A DNA stretch of 64,000 bases from Paucimonas sp. (GTDB taxonomy: Bacteria > Pseudomonadota > Gammaproteobacteria > Pseudomonadales > Pseudomonadaceae): positions 86,391-150,390 of the forward strand of contig JAIRVG010000028.1 of assembly GCA_031253995.1 (NCBI GenBank), in the 5' to 3' direction. Shown here in pieces: positions 1-8,125 of this stretch; position 1 is the stretch's first letter, and every line of letters starts with the position of its first letter. Below the pieces are notes generated by a model. That model searched no databases. It had not been told where the DNA came from and saw nothing but the letters and a program-made list of their open reading frames with translations. The translations under genes were made by a program, and so were the position numbers.

Positions 1-677
1 GCGAGGATGATCCGTTCAAGCTCGTCGCGGGTGACATCGACGAACTCGCCCAACTCGTCCAGCGCTTCATCCAGGTCCTTGCCGCTGACGCCGACGCGTT
101 CGCTGGCCGGCTGGTCGGCGGTGCCATGATCAGCTTTGCGTGGCAGACCGATCTTCGGATAGACCACGCCGGTCAGGCGGTTGTAGCCCACCGCCACGGC
201 CAGGACGATCAACGCATTGAGCAGCACCGGCTCGATCACCCGCACACCCATGGCGGCCAGCGACGGATCGGCCAGGGCCAGGCTCACCGCCACCGCCGCC
301 CCCGGCGGGTGCAGGCAGCGCAGCAGACACATCAGCAGGATCACCAGCAGCAGTGCCGCGCTGGCCACCAGCAGGCCAGGGCCGAACCAGTGATGCAGGC
401 TGATACCCACCGCCGCCGCGCACACATAGCTGGCGACAAACGGCCAGGGCTGGGACAGCGCACCGGAATGCACGGCGAACAGCAGCACCGTCGAGGCCGC
501 CAGCGGCGCCATCAGGTGCAGCGCAGCGGCACTGCCGAACAAATAGCTGCAGGCGCTGCCGGCGGCAGCCAATGCCAGCAAGGCACCGATGGCGGCGCGG
601 AACCATTCTTGGGGAGGGATATGCAACGCGGCAGGAATGAAGCGATCGAACCAGTGACGCAAACCACGGCTAGACAT
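1..677 (-). CDS. HPP-family integral membrane protein (partial; 3' end outside the window)
   Basis: The reading frame begins at the ATG at 677 (MSSRGLRHWF) and stays open to the window edge, so only the N-terminal ~225 residues are visible. Several hydrophobic helices follow one another, and the segment RCLHPPGAAVAV carries the HPP tripeptide typical of the HPP transmembrane family. After the membrane part a charged stretch (DLDEALDELGEFVDVTRDEL) resembles the linker to C-terminal CBS domains in longer members, which would lie outside the window. Some plant and cyanobacterial HPP proteins have been linked to nitrite transport; applying that role here is inference. The gene has a long, highly structured leader, annotated separately. 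Confidence 0.8.
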   Translation of the reverse strand, partial: MSSRGLRHWFDRFIPAALHIPPQEWFRAAIGALLALAAAGSACSYLFGSAAALHLMAPLAASTVLLFAVHSGALSQPWPFVASYVCAAAVGISLHHWFGPGLLVASAALLLVILLMCLLRCLHPPGAAVAVSLALADPSLAAMGVRVIEPVLLNALIVLAVAVGYNRLTGVVYPKIGLPRKADHGTADQPASERVGVSGKDLDEALDELGEFVDVTRDELERIIL

Positions 678-699
678 GTGACGACCAGGCACCTGTTCT

Positions 700-731
700 G
701 AAGAAAAGAAGCCCGCCCAACCTCGGGCGGA
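700..731 (-). terminator. Hairpin with T-rich tail in front of the HPP gene
   Basis: On the minus strand CCGCCC (718-713 side) pairs with GGGCGG (730-725 side) across a six-base loop and is followed by a T-rich stretch. It lies about 25-50 nt before the HPP start codon, so it may be a leader attenuator rather than only the end of the anti-sigma transcript, whose stop is 150 nt upstream. Confidence 0.55.
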
Positions 732-816
732 CCTGTATCGCGAGGGCAATACGCAAAGGGCTCCTTCCTTGGAGATGGAAAGACTGGACGGGAGTCTGGG
801 GAAATCCGGCCCTTTG
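732..816 (-). promoter_or_regulatory. Structured RNA leader candidate upstream of the HPP gene
   Basis: An 8-bp closing stem (CAAAGGGC at 816-809 with GCCCTTTG at 761-754, minus strand) encloses two hairpins: AGACT/AGTCT around a 7-nt loop (797-781) and CTCC/GGAG around the hexaloop AAGGAA (774-761). This makes a three-way-junction fold immediately before the terminator-like hairpin at 731-713. It matches no riboswitch class that I can name. Confidence 0.45.
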
Positions 817-878
817 CTCAAACGCAAAAAAGTGCTGTTTTAGTGCATTTTTTTTGCAGTGTCACAAAATAGTGCGCA

Positions 879-1565
879 CTACAGCACCTTGACGGCGCGC
901 CCGATGAACTGCACCGGCCCGGTCGGCTTGCCGGTTTGCGAGCCGCCCGGCGCTTCCAGGGTCAGCTCGAACAACTGGTTGTCCTGCAAGGGCGGCAACG
1001 CGTCCAGCGACACCTCGGCAGAGCTGCCGGGCTCGACCAGGCCCAGGGAAACCGGGCCTTTCCAGTCATCGGCCTTGGTCCAGAACTGCAGCACCTTGTC
1101 GGCGGGAACCTCGGCCACCGCCAGGGGAATCAGGCGCACGTTGTGCGGGTCGCTGGCCTGCACCACCCAGCCGGGTGCCTTGTCCTGCGGGGCGACCAGC
1201 ACCACCAGCCAGGTCGGCGCGGCGGGTTCGGGCTGGCGCAGCAGCAGGACCGCCAGCAACAGGCTCGCCGCCACCCCGGCCAGGGTCGCCCAGCGCCACG
1301 GCGCCGGACGCTGCCACAGGGGGGGACGCACGGGCTGCCGGCTGTCGAGGCTGCGGTCGATGCGCTGCCAGAGGTAAGGCGACGGTGCCTGGGGCGGCAC
1401 CAGCCCCTGCATCGATTGCAGGCGATGCTCCCAGGCATCGACGGCGGCGCGCAGCGCGGCATCGTGGGGCAGGCGCCGGGCCACGGTCTGGCGTTCGTCG
1501 TGGGGCAAGGTGCCGAGCACGTACTCCGCGGCCAGGGCGTCGAGATCTTCGGCTTCGCTGCTCAT
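879..1565 (-). CDS. Anti-sigma factor, RskA family
   Basis: This 228-residue protein has an N-terminal cytoplasmic helical region (LAAEYVLGTLPHDER), one transmembrane helix at about residues 90-110 (LAGVAASLLLAVLLL) and a periplasmic RskA-type domain. That order is the usual one for class II anti-sigma factors that hold an ECF sigma factor at the membrane. Its ATG overlaps the stop of the upstream sigma gene as ATGA, so the two are translationally coupled and probably form a cognate pair. The three preceding in-frame residues (MHG) are an alternative start inside the sigma gene but lack the classic coupling geometry. The signal that would release the sigma factor cannot be read from the sequence. 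Confidence 0.85.
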   Translation of the reverse strand: MSSEAEDLDALAAEYVLGTLPHDERQTVARRLPHDAALRAAVDAWEHRLQSMQGLVPPQAPSPYLWQRIDRSLDSRQPVRPPLWQRPAPWRWATLAGVAASLLLAVLLLRQPEPAAPTWLVVLVAPQDKAPGWVVQASDPHNVRLIPLAVAEVPADKVLQFWTKADDWKGPVSLGLVEPGSSAEVSLDALPPLQDNQLFELTLEAPGGSQTGKPTGPVQFIGRAVKVL

Positions 1566-2092
1566 CCCATGCACTCGCGCAAGGCAGCCAGGCTGCGTTT
1601 GATCCAGGCCTTCACGGTGCCCAGCGGGGTGCCCAGGCGCCGGGCGATCTGCGCGTGGGACAGGCCGTCGACATAGGCATGGAGCACGCAGGCGCGACGC
1701 TCGGGGGCCAGTTGTTCGAGACAGGCGTCCATGCGGCCGCTGTGCAGGGGGCCATCGCTATCGGCGTCGGCCTCCACCGCGCCCTCCTCGTCGAAAGGCA
1801 GGTCGCGCTCGCGGCGGCGCAGAAAGTCCAGCGCCAGGTGCCGGGCAATGCTGAACATCCAGCCGCGCCCGCTGCCCCGCTGCGGATCGAAGGTAGCGGC
1901 GCGGTTCCAGATGCGGATGAAGGTGTCGTGCACCACGTCCTCGGCCAGGGCACTGTCCTTGAGCAACTGCCGCGCCACGCCGAGCAGGTGCGCGCCCTCC
2001 TCTTCATACAGGCGGCGCAGGGCCTGGCGGTCGCCGCGGGCGCAGGCGGCCAGGTGGGCTTCATGGTCGAACGACGGCGCGGATAAGGTCAC
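1562..2092 (-). CDS. ECF sigma factor (SigK-like)
   Basis: This is a 176-residue ECF sigma-70 factor when started at the GTG at 2092 (VTLSAPSFDHEAHL). Region 2 contains LAEDVVHDTFIRIWNRA and GWMFSIARHLALDFLRRR. Region 4 contains a helix-turn-helix around HAQIARRLGTPLGTVKAWIKR. The frame is open further upstream, but that extension is unlike the family. There is no strong Shine-Dalgarno sequence before the GTG, so the start is only moderately sure. The gene is followed with an ATGA overlap by its RskA anti-sigma factor and preceded by a secreted DUF3455 gene 88 bp upstream on the same strand. Confidence 0.85.
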   Translation of the reverse strand: MTLSAPSFDHEAHLAACARGDRQALRRLYEEEGAHLLGVARQLLKDSALAEDVVHDTFIRIWNRAATFDPQRGSGRGWMFSIARHLALDFLRRRERDLPFDEEGAVEADADSDGPLHSGRMDACLEQLAPERRACVLHAYVDGLSHAQIARRLGTPLGTVKAWIKRSLAALRECMG

Positions 2093-2180
2093 AGGGCACG
2101 GCCATTGGCAAGAAAGGGACGCCGCTCCAGGCGGACCGGCCTGGAGCAGCGTAGACCAGCCTGGCGTGGACCATGGCGAT

Positions 2181-2705
2181 TCAGCGGGCGGTCCAGAAAA
2201 TATAGTCCGCCTGGTACCGGACCACTTCCCGCTTGCCCTTGTCCGCCGCGGTGCAGGCGCTGGCCGGCGCGACACCGCCCTTGAGCGCCACGCGCTGGAT
2301 ATAGGTCACGCCGGTCATGGCGCCCTTGCCCTCGGCCGGGTTGGCCTTGACCAGTTGGTACGGCAGGTTGCCCTGGCTCGACGGCGCCACTGCGACCTGG
2401 GTGCCGGTCACCTTGGAGCCATCTTTTGCCTGCCAGGTGGCGGGCGGCCCGAAGTAGTCGCCTACCGCCTTGCCGCTGCGGTCGTTGAGCACGGCCTTGG
2501 GCCCGACGAAGACCCACTCGGTCTGTCCGGCCATGTCGGCCTTGTCGCGGCATTCGTAGGTGATCTCGCCGACGCCGACGGTTTCCAGGGCGACCTTGTG
2601 GCCATCAGGCACCTTGATGCTGTCGGGAACGGCGCTATTGGCCTGGACGAGACTGCTGAGCAACAGGCCGGACGCGATCAGGGCGAAGCGGGCGGAACGT
2701 TTCAT
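2181..2705 (-). CDS. Secreted DUF3455 domain protein
   Basis: The 174-residue protein starts at ATG 2705, with GGAG eight bases upstream; a TTG two codons earlier is less likely. A Sec signal peptide ends near residue 22 (SLVQA), followed by a single DUF3455 domain with VPDGHKVALETVGVGEITYEC near its start and TYIQRV and YQADYIFW towards its end. DUF3455 proteins have no settled biochemical role. The gene precedes the ECF sigma/anti-sigma pair in the same direction and may be part of that unit or a target of it; that link is inference from position alone. Confidence 0.8.
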   Translation of the reverse strand: MKRSARFALIASGLLLSSLVQANSAVPDSIKVPDGHKVALETVGVGEITYECRDKADMAGQTEWVFVGPKAVLNDRSGKAVGDYFGPPATWQAKDGSKVTGTQVAVAPSSQGNLPYQLVKANPAEGKGAMTGVTYIQRVALKGGVAPASACTAADKGKREVVRYQADYIFWTAR

Positions 2706-2816
2706 GGGCAAGACTCCAGTCAGGAAGATCGGATAGGCAGCATCGAGGCTGCTATCCGAACTACGCGCGGGGGGCGCGACTGGATGCAGGGCGGCGAAAA
2801 AATAATTCGCCGGGAA

Positions 2817-3104
2817 CTACAGCCCGAGTTCTTCCGGGGTCAGCATGTCCGATTCGAAGGCCAGCCAGCCGTATTCCAGCTCGGCGTGGCCGTTGACGAT
2901 CTCGCCGTAGTAGGTCAGGCCGTTGTCCAGGGTGATGCAGATATGGGTGGGGTTTTCCGGGGCTGCGAGGGTGCCGACGAAGTGCACCTTCTTCAGGGTT
3001 TCCGACACCGCTTCGAGGGAAACCTGCACGCCGGTATTCTCGACGGCCTCGACGTCGTCGCGCTGCTCGGCGCTGATGGTGACGGTGGCGGTGTACTTCT
3101 GCAT
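2817..3104 (-). CDS. Conserved small protein of unknown function
   Basis: A 95-residue acidic protein starting MQKYTATVTISAEQRDD. It has no signal peptide or membrane segment; predicted beta-rich stretches include THICITLDNGLTYYGEIV. I do not recognise a family. Normal codon usage, a sensible start and its place between two well-formed genes support it being real. It is divergently oriented to the next gene, with about 140 bp between them. Confidence 0.6.
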   Translation of the reverse strand: MQKYTATVTISAEQRDDVEAVENTGVQVSLEAVSETLKKVHFVGTLAAPENPTHICITLDNGLTYYGEIVNGHAELEYGWLAFESDMLTPEELGL

Positions 3105-3241
3105 GCTGGGGCTCCGGGTTGGGCGGGATCGTTAAGGCCGTACAGGATAAGCCACGCCCGACCATCACGAAAGCGAGCACTGCGCCGCGTGCACTGGTAT
3201 CGTGCCGGCCTGAACCTGCAAGACCCGCAAAGGAGAAAACC

Positions 3242-3679
3242 TTGAGTGCCGAAGCCAAAATGACCGGCGACCTGTTCGAAGTCGACAAGCGCCTGAGCCT
3301 GAAGCCCGTGGTGGACTTCAACACCTACCTGAGCAATGCCTTCGGTGATGGCCGTTGCGTCTGCGCGCGCTGCAAGGAAAGCGCGAACGACGAGAGCGCC
3401 TACGCCTTTGCCCACAGCTTCGAATTCAACGGGATCCCGCTGCATCGGCGCTTTGCCAGCACCACCGCCGGCGACGTGCTGACCAACCTGAAGAAGGCCT
3501 GGCTGTCCTACAACAAGGAGGAGATGCCGGGGAATGGCGCGCTGGACCTGGAGGCGATCAAGGCCTTCGTCGAGCCGAGCCTGCAGGTAAGGGTGAAGCC
3601 GCTGTTGCTGGCCAGTGGGTTGGTCAAGGAACAGGAAGATGGCAGCCTGCAACTGATGGCTGATGGGGACTTTGTGTAA
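3242..3679 (+). CDS. Conserved protein of unknown function
   Basis: The most likely start is the TTG at 3242, which has AGGAG correctly spaced upstream; the frame is open for another 41 codons but that extension overlaps promoter-like DNA. The resulting 145-residue soluble protein (LSAEAKMTGDLFEVDKRLSLKP) contains a CVCARC cluster near residue 40 that could bind a metal, and a basic middle region (LTNLKKAWLSYNKEEM). I do not recognise a family. It ends just before a REP palindrome. Confidence 0.65.
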   Translation: MSAEAKMTGDLFEVDKRLSLKPVVDFNTYLSNAFGDGRCVCARCKESANDESAYAFAHSFEFNGIPLHRRFASTTAGDVLTNLKKAWLSYNKEEMPGNGALDLEAIKAFVEPSLQVRVKPLLLASGLVKEQEDGSLQLMADGDFV

Positions 3680-3685
3680 ATCCTG

Positions 3686-3772
3686 AGGGCCCTATCGCTG
3701 GCAAGCCAGCTCCCACAGGGTGCGCGTGCGCCGCTAAACCTGTGGGAGCTGACTTGCCAGCGATGAGGCCCT
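3686..3772. repeat. REP-type imperfect palindrome
   Basis: Two 34-base arms (3686-3719 and 3739-3772) are inverted copies with about three mismatches, each carrying the CAGCTCCCACAGG core common in Pseudomonas intergenic REP elements. It lies between the convergent ends of the 3242-3679 gene and ppnN and could also stop transcription from both sides. Confidence 0.75.
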
Positions 3773-3778
3773 GAAAGG

Positions 3779-5152
3779 CTACGCCACTACCCGATAACAC
3801 GGCACATAGGCCGCCCCACCCGGCAACTTCATCCGGTGCTGCTCGACGAAGGCCTGCAACAGCTTGTCCAGCGGCCCCATGATCTGCGCGTCACCATGGA
3901 TCTCGTACGGTCCATGCTCCTCGATCAGTCTGATCCCCTTGTCCTTCACGTTCCCCGCCACGATCCCGGAAAACGCCCGGCGCAGGTTCGCCGCCAGTTC
4001 ATGGGGCGGCAACGACTTGCTCAGCTGCAGGCTGGCCATGTTGGCGTGGGTCGGGTCGAACGGGCGCTGGAAGCTCTCCTCGATCTTCAGCAGCCAGTTG
4101 AAATGGAAGGCATCGTTGCGCTCGCGGCGGAACTGCTTCACCTCTTTCAGCGCCTCGGTCATCACCCGCGCCACCTGCACCGGGTCGTCGACGATGATCT
4201 GGTACAGCCCCTGCGCCGCCTCGCCCAGGGTCGCGCCGATGAAGGCGTGCAACTGCTCGAAGTACGCCTCGGCGCTGCGCGGGCCGCTGAGCACCACCGG
4301 GAACTTCAGGTCGCGGTTGTCCGGGTGCATGAGGATGCCCAGCAGATAGAGGAACTCTTCGGCGGTGCCGGCGCCGCCAGGGAAGATGATGATGCCGTGG
4401 CCGACACGGACGAAGGCTTCCAGGCGCTTCTCGATGTCCGGCAGGATCACCAGTTCGTTGACGATCGGGTTCGGCGCCTCGGCGGCGATGATCCCGGGTT
4501 CGGTCAGGCCCAGGTAGCGGCCGCTGCTCATGCGCTGCTTGGCATGGGCGATGGTGGCGCCCTTCATCGGCCCCTTCATCACGCCGGGGCCGCAGCCGGT
4601 GCAGATGTCCAGCTTGCGCAGGCCCAGCTCGTGGCCAACCTTCTTGGTGTACTGGTATTCCTCGCTGCTGATCGAGTGCCCGCCCCAGCACACCACCAGC
4701 TTCGGCTCGACGCCGGAACGCAGGGTGCGCGCGTTGCGCAGCAACTGGAAGACGTAGTCGGTGATGCCCTGGGAGCTGTCCAGGTCGATGTTCAGGCGGT
4801 CCAGCTCGCTTTCGGTGTAGACGATGTCGCGCAGGGCGCTGAAGAGCATTTCCCGGGTGCTGGCGATCATCTCGCCGTCGACGAAGGCGTCGGCCGGGGC
4901 ATTCAGTAGTTCCAGGCGCACGCCGCGGTCCTGCTGGTGGAAACGGACCTCGAAGTCCTTGTAGGCATCGAGGATGGTCTTGGCATTGTCGACATGGGCG
5001 CCGGTGTTGAGGATTGCCAGGGCGCACTGGCGGAAAAGGCTGTACATGCTGCCCGAGCCGGCCTGGCTCAATTGTTGGACTTCACGTTGGGAAAGCGTCT
5101 CCAGGCTACCTTTGGGGGCGACCGAAGCATTGATTACCTGTCTTTGGGTCAT
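3779..5152 (-). CDS. ppnN: Pyrimidine/purine nucleotide 5'-monophosphate nucleosidase
   Basis: The 457-residue protein corresponds in length and layout to E. coli PpnN (YgdH), which splits nucleoside monophosphates into base and ribose 5-phosphate and is controlled by (p)ppGpp. The central LOG/lysine-decarboxylase-like fold has the signature PGGAGTAEE, and a second glycine-rich motif CTGCGPGVMKGPMKGA lies upstream of it. The N-terminal part (LSQREVQQLSQ...SLFRQCALAILNTG) matches the regulatory region of the family. Start chosen at ATG 5152; ATG 5164 (MESRM) is a close alternative. Three 15-bp tandem repeats lie 75 bp upstream of the start and may be regulatory. Confidence 0.88.
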   Translation of the reverse strand: MTQRQVINASVAPKGSLETLSQREVQQLSQAGSGSMYSLFRQCALAILNTGAHVDNAKTILDAYKDFEVRFHQQDRGVRLELLNAPADAFVDGEMIASTREMLFSALRDIVYTESELDRLNIDLDSSQGITDYVFQLLRNARTLRSGVEPKLVVCWGGHSISSEEYQYTKKVGHELGLRKLDICTGCGPGVMKGPMKGATIAHAKQRMSSGRYLGLTEPGIIAAEAPNPIVNELVILPDIEKRLEAFVRVGHGIIIFPGGAGTAEEFLYLLGILMHPDNRDLKFPVVLSGPRSAEAYFEQLHAFIGATLGEAAQGLYQIIVDDPVQVARVMTEALKEVKQFRRERNDAFHFNWLLKIEESFQRPFDPTHANMASLQLSKSLPPHELAANLRRAFSGIVAGNVKDKGIRLIEEHGPYEIHGDAQIMGPLDKLLQAFVEQHRMKLPGGAAYVPCYRVVA

Positions 5153-5226
5153 TCTGGATTCCATGCTGTTCGGTGCCTGCGAACGTCTGTGGCACCGCTG
5201 TTGTGAACGCCGCACGCGCGGCTGTA

Positions 5227-5271
5227 GCACCTTTTGCAAGCGCACTTTTTGTAAGTGCACCTGTTTGTAAC
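5227..5271. repeat. Three tandem 15-bp iteron-like repeats
   Basis: Three consecutive units share the pattern GCAC-pyrimidine-T-rich-G-Y-AA: 5227-5241, 5242-5256 and 5257-5271. The third unit is also half of a 9-bp perfect hairpin (GCACCTGTT at 5257-5265 with AACAGGTGC at 5269-5277). They lie between the end of the Bcr/CflA gene and the start of ppnN. Confidence 0.6.
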
Positions 5272-5344
5272 AGGTGCCCGGGCATCAGGCAAACAGCCCG
5301 GGGTTCACAGAGTATGGACGCTGGCCAAGACAAGCGATGGCGAT

Positions 5345-6553
5345 TCAGGCCGTCTGGCTGACGGACTGCAGGCGACTGCGCCGGGCGATCAGGCCGTAGC
5401 ACAGCAGGCAACCGAACCCGGCGACCGCCAGGGTCAGGCACATCGGCCGCGGCGTGCCGTCGGCCAGGGCGCCGACCAGGGCGGAAAAGACCGCGCCAAG
5501 GGCGAACTGGCAGGCCACCGCCAGCCCCGCAGCCGCCCCCGCCTGGCGTGGATACAGCGCCAGCAGGCTGGCCACGCAATTGGCGCCGAGCAAGCCGGTG
5601 ACGCTGACGTAGACCATCACCCAGGCAGCGATCAGTGCCAGCCCGCCCCAGCCGCTCAACCCCGCCAGCAGCAGGCCGACGGCGGCGATCCCGGCCACCC
5701 CGGCGCCCACCGCCAGCATGCGCAGCGGCCCGATGCGACTGACCAGGCGCGCGTTGACCAGGGTCATGACGATGATCCCGACGATATTCAGGCCGAACAG
5801 CCAGGCGTAGCCACGGGCCGAGACGCCGAAGTACTCCATGTAGACGAACGGCGAGGCGGTGATGAAGGCGAACATGCCGCCGAAGGCCAGGCCCATGCAC
5901 AGGATGTAGCCCAGGGCCAGGGGCTGCCGGGCAATCTGCCAATAGGCCAGGAACACCGTGGCCAGGGAATCGCCGCGCTGGTCCGGGGCATGGGTCTCGG
6001 CGATCTTCCAGGCCGAGGCCAGCAGGCACAGCGCGCAGAACACGAACAGGGCGAAGAACACCGTGCGCCAGCCATTGAGATCCATCAGCACGCTGCCCAG
6101 CAGCGGCGCCACCAGGGTCGCGAGCATGGTCACCAGGTGCATCAGCGACAGCACTTTCGCCGCCTCGCCGAGGGGGAACAGGTCACGCACGATGGCCCGC
6201 CCCAGCACCGACGCCGCCGCCCCGCCCAGAGCCTGGAAGAAGCGCCAGGCCACCAGTTGCTCCACCGAGCCGGACAGCATGCAACCCACGGTCGCCACCA
6301 GGTACAGGCCCATGCCGCCCAACAGCAACGGGCGACGGCCATAGCGATCGGACAGCGGCCCGTAGACCAGCATGCCCAGGCACAAGCCGGCGAGGAACAG
6401 GCTGATGGTCAGTTGCACATGAGCGGCGTCGGCGCCGAGGTCGCTGGCGATGGCCGGCAGGCTGGGCAGGTAGGTATCGATGGACAGCGGCGCGAAGGCC
6501 ACCAGTGCGGCGAGCAGGACGATCAGCCGCCCCGGGTTGGAAGGATGCGTCAT
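5345..6553 (-). CDS. Bcr/CflA family drug efflux MFS transporter
   Basis: The start is ATG 6553 (MTHPSNPGRL), preceded by GGAG at five bases. The 402-residue protein has twelve predicted transmembrane helices. The N-terminal signature APLSIDTYLPSLPAI is characteristic of Bcr/CflA (DHA1) proton-driven exporters, and loop 2-3 has the MFS motif GPLSDRYGRRP. Relatives export bicyclomycin, chloramphenicol, sulfonamides or small peptides; the substrate here cannot be told. It is divergent from an OprD-type porin across a 173-bp AT-rich gap with two small palindromes. Confidence 0.85.
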   Translation of the reverse strand: MTHPSNPGRLIVLLAALVAFAPLSIDTYLPSLPAIASDLGADAAHVQLTISLFLAGLCLGMLVYGPLSDRYGRRPLLLGGMGLYLVATVGCMLSGSVEQLVAWRFFQALGGAAASVLGRAIVRDLFPLGEAAKVLSLMHLVTMLATLVAPLLGSVLMDLNGWRTVFFALFVFCALCLLASAWKIAETHAPDQRGDSLATVFLAYWQIARQPLALGYILCMGLAFGGMFAFITASPFVYMEYFGVSARGYAWLFGLNIVGIIVMTLVNARLVSRIGPLRMLAVGAGVAGIAAVGLLLAGLSGWGGLALIAAWVMVYVSVTGLLGANCVASLLALYPRQAGAAAGLAVACQFALGAVFSALVGALADGTPRPMCLTLAVAGFGCLLCYGLIARRSRLQSVSQTA

Positions 6554-6584
6554 CGGGGCTCCGGGGACAGGGAAGGACAAGGCA

Positions 6585-6654
6585 TAACGTTAATATCTTA
6601 ATTTTATCCATGCGCTTAGCAAAAGGGCTTCACGGAACAAAAGATAACATGTTA
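6585..6654. promoter_or_regulatory. Divergent promoter region with TAAC palindromes
   Basis: The gap between the divergent efflux gene and porin is AT-rich compared with its surroundings. It contains the palindromes TAACGTTA (6585-6592) and TAACATGTTA (6645-6654). They share the TAAC half-site and are candidate operators; no regulator gene adjoins them. Confidence 0.35.
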
Positions 6655-6726
6655 ACTATAAGTCACGCCCGTCAGATGCGGGCTGGCCCTCAGTACGCCA
6701 GAACAAAAACAAAAGGTATGCCATCG

Positions 6727-7983
6727 ATGTCATTCACTCCCCGTTATCGCGCGGCCGGTGTCGGCCTGTGCGCCACCCTCGCCCCGCTGCTCGCCCACGC
6801 CGACTTCATCAAGGACAGCAAGGGCAGCCTGGAAGCCCGCAACTTCTACTTGAGCCGTGATTTCCGCCAGGACAACGCGCCACAGAGCCAGGCGCGGGAC
6901 TGGGCCCAGGGTTTCATCCTGCGCCTGGAGTCCGGCTTCACCGAGGGCACCGTCGGCTTCGGTATCGATGCCCTCGGCGAACTCGGGGTCAAGCTCGACT
7001 CCAGCCGTGACCGCCGCGGCACCGGCCTGCTGCCCTTCGGCGCCAGCCAGGAGCCGGTGGACGACTTCAGCGAGCTGGGCCTGACCGCCAAGGCGCGGAT
7101 CAGCAAGACCACCCTCAAGCTCGGCACCCTGCAGCCGGCCCTGCCGGTGGCGGCGATCAACGACGTGCGCCTGCTGCCGTCGACCTACAGCGGCGGCCTG
7201 CTCACCTCCCAGGACATCGACGGCCTGATCCTCAATGTCGGACGCCTGGACAAGCAGAACCTGCGGGATTCCTCCAGCAATGACGAGATGAGCTACGCCG
7301 GAGTGGAAAGCAGCCACCTCGACCTGGCCGGCGGCACCTACGCCCTGACCCCGCGCCTGGCGGTGAGCTACTACTACGCGCAGATGCAGGACATCTACCG
7401 CCAGCACTACGCCGGCCTGGTGCATGACCTGCCGTTGGCCGATGGAGTCAGCCTGCGCAGCGACCTGCGCTACTTCGACACCCGCGAAACCGGCCACGAC
7501 GCCCTGCGCTCGGCCGCGCGGGTCGATGGTGGCAAGATCGACAACCGCTTCTTCAACGGCATGCTGACCCTCGGCGTCGGCGCCCACAAGTTCGGCCTGG
7601 GCTACCAGAACCTCTCCGGCGACGGCGATTTCGCCTATCCGGGGCTGGACCCGTACTCGGTCAACCTGGTCACGGTGAACGTCTTCACCAAGGCCGAGAC
7701 CGATGCCTGGCAAGCGCGTTATGACTACAACTTCGCCGGCTTCGGCCTGCCCGGGTTGAGCTTCATGACCCGCTACGTCAACGGCAGGAACATCGAGACC
7801 GCGACCGTCAGTGGCGGCAAGGAATGGGAACGGGACACCGATATCGCCTACGTGGTGCAGAGCGGACCGTTGAAGAACTTCAGCGTGCGGCTGCGCAATG
7901 CCACGTTCCGCTCCAGTGGCGGCTTGACCACGGATATCGACGAGAACCGCTTGATCCTGGGGTACACCGTGGCGCTGTGGTGA
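6727..7983 (+). CDS. OprD-family outer membrane porin
   Basis: Started at ATG 6727 (MSFTPRYRAAG), the protein is 418 residues with a signal peptide cleaved near LLAHA-DF. The N-terminal stretch SKGSLEARNFYLSRDFRQ, the FGIDALGELGVKLDSS motif, and the C-terminal LILGYTVALW ending in an aromatic residue are hallmarks of the 18-strand OprD/Occ porins that take up amino acids or small carboxylates. The start at 6718 is too close to AAAAGG. An AACAAAAACAAAA Crc-like motif (6702-6714) covers the ribosome-binding region, suggesting catabolite control. A second OprD paralogue lies at 51204. Confidence 0.9.
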   Translation: MSFTPRYRAAGVGLCATLAPLLAHADFIKDSKGSLEARNFYLSRDFRQDNAPQSQARDWAQGFILRLESGFTEGTVGFGIDALGELGVKLDSSRDRRGTGLLPFGASQEPVDDFSELGLTAKARISKTTLKLGTLQPALPVAAINDVRLLPSTYSGGLLTSQDIDGLILNVGRLDKQNLRDSSSNDEMSYAGVESSHLDLAGGTYALTPRLAVSYYYAQMQDIYRQHYAGLVHDLPLADGVSLRSDLRYFDTRETGHDALRSAARVDGGKIDNRFFNGMLTLGVGAHKFGLGYQNLSGDGDFAYPGLDPYSVNLVTVNVFTKAETDAWQARYDYNFAGFGLPGLSFMTRYVNGRNIETATVSGGKEWERDTDIAYVVQSGPLKNFSVRLRNATFRSSGGLTTDIDENRLILGYTVALW

Positions 7984-8125
7984 TCGAAATAAAAACGTAA
8001 ATACCGGTTTTATCTTCAAGGTTGGTATCAGGCCGGGGCACAATGGTCGGCCGTCCGGGCCCTGGCGCTGGCAAATCAGCGACAGGGCCGGAACAGTCAC
8101 CACAAAAACCAGCCCCGGACTGCCC

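Noticed and set aside
732..816. Known riboswitch (guanidine, fluoride or glycine class) in the HPP leader
   Set aside because: None of the conserved core sequences that I know for these classes is present; kept as an unclassified structured leader.
826..845. Possible sigma-54 promoter before the HPP gene (CAGCAC then TTTTTTGC on the minus strand)
   Set aside because: The GG-GC spacing is one base short and the -24 GG is not present.
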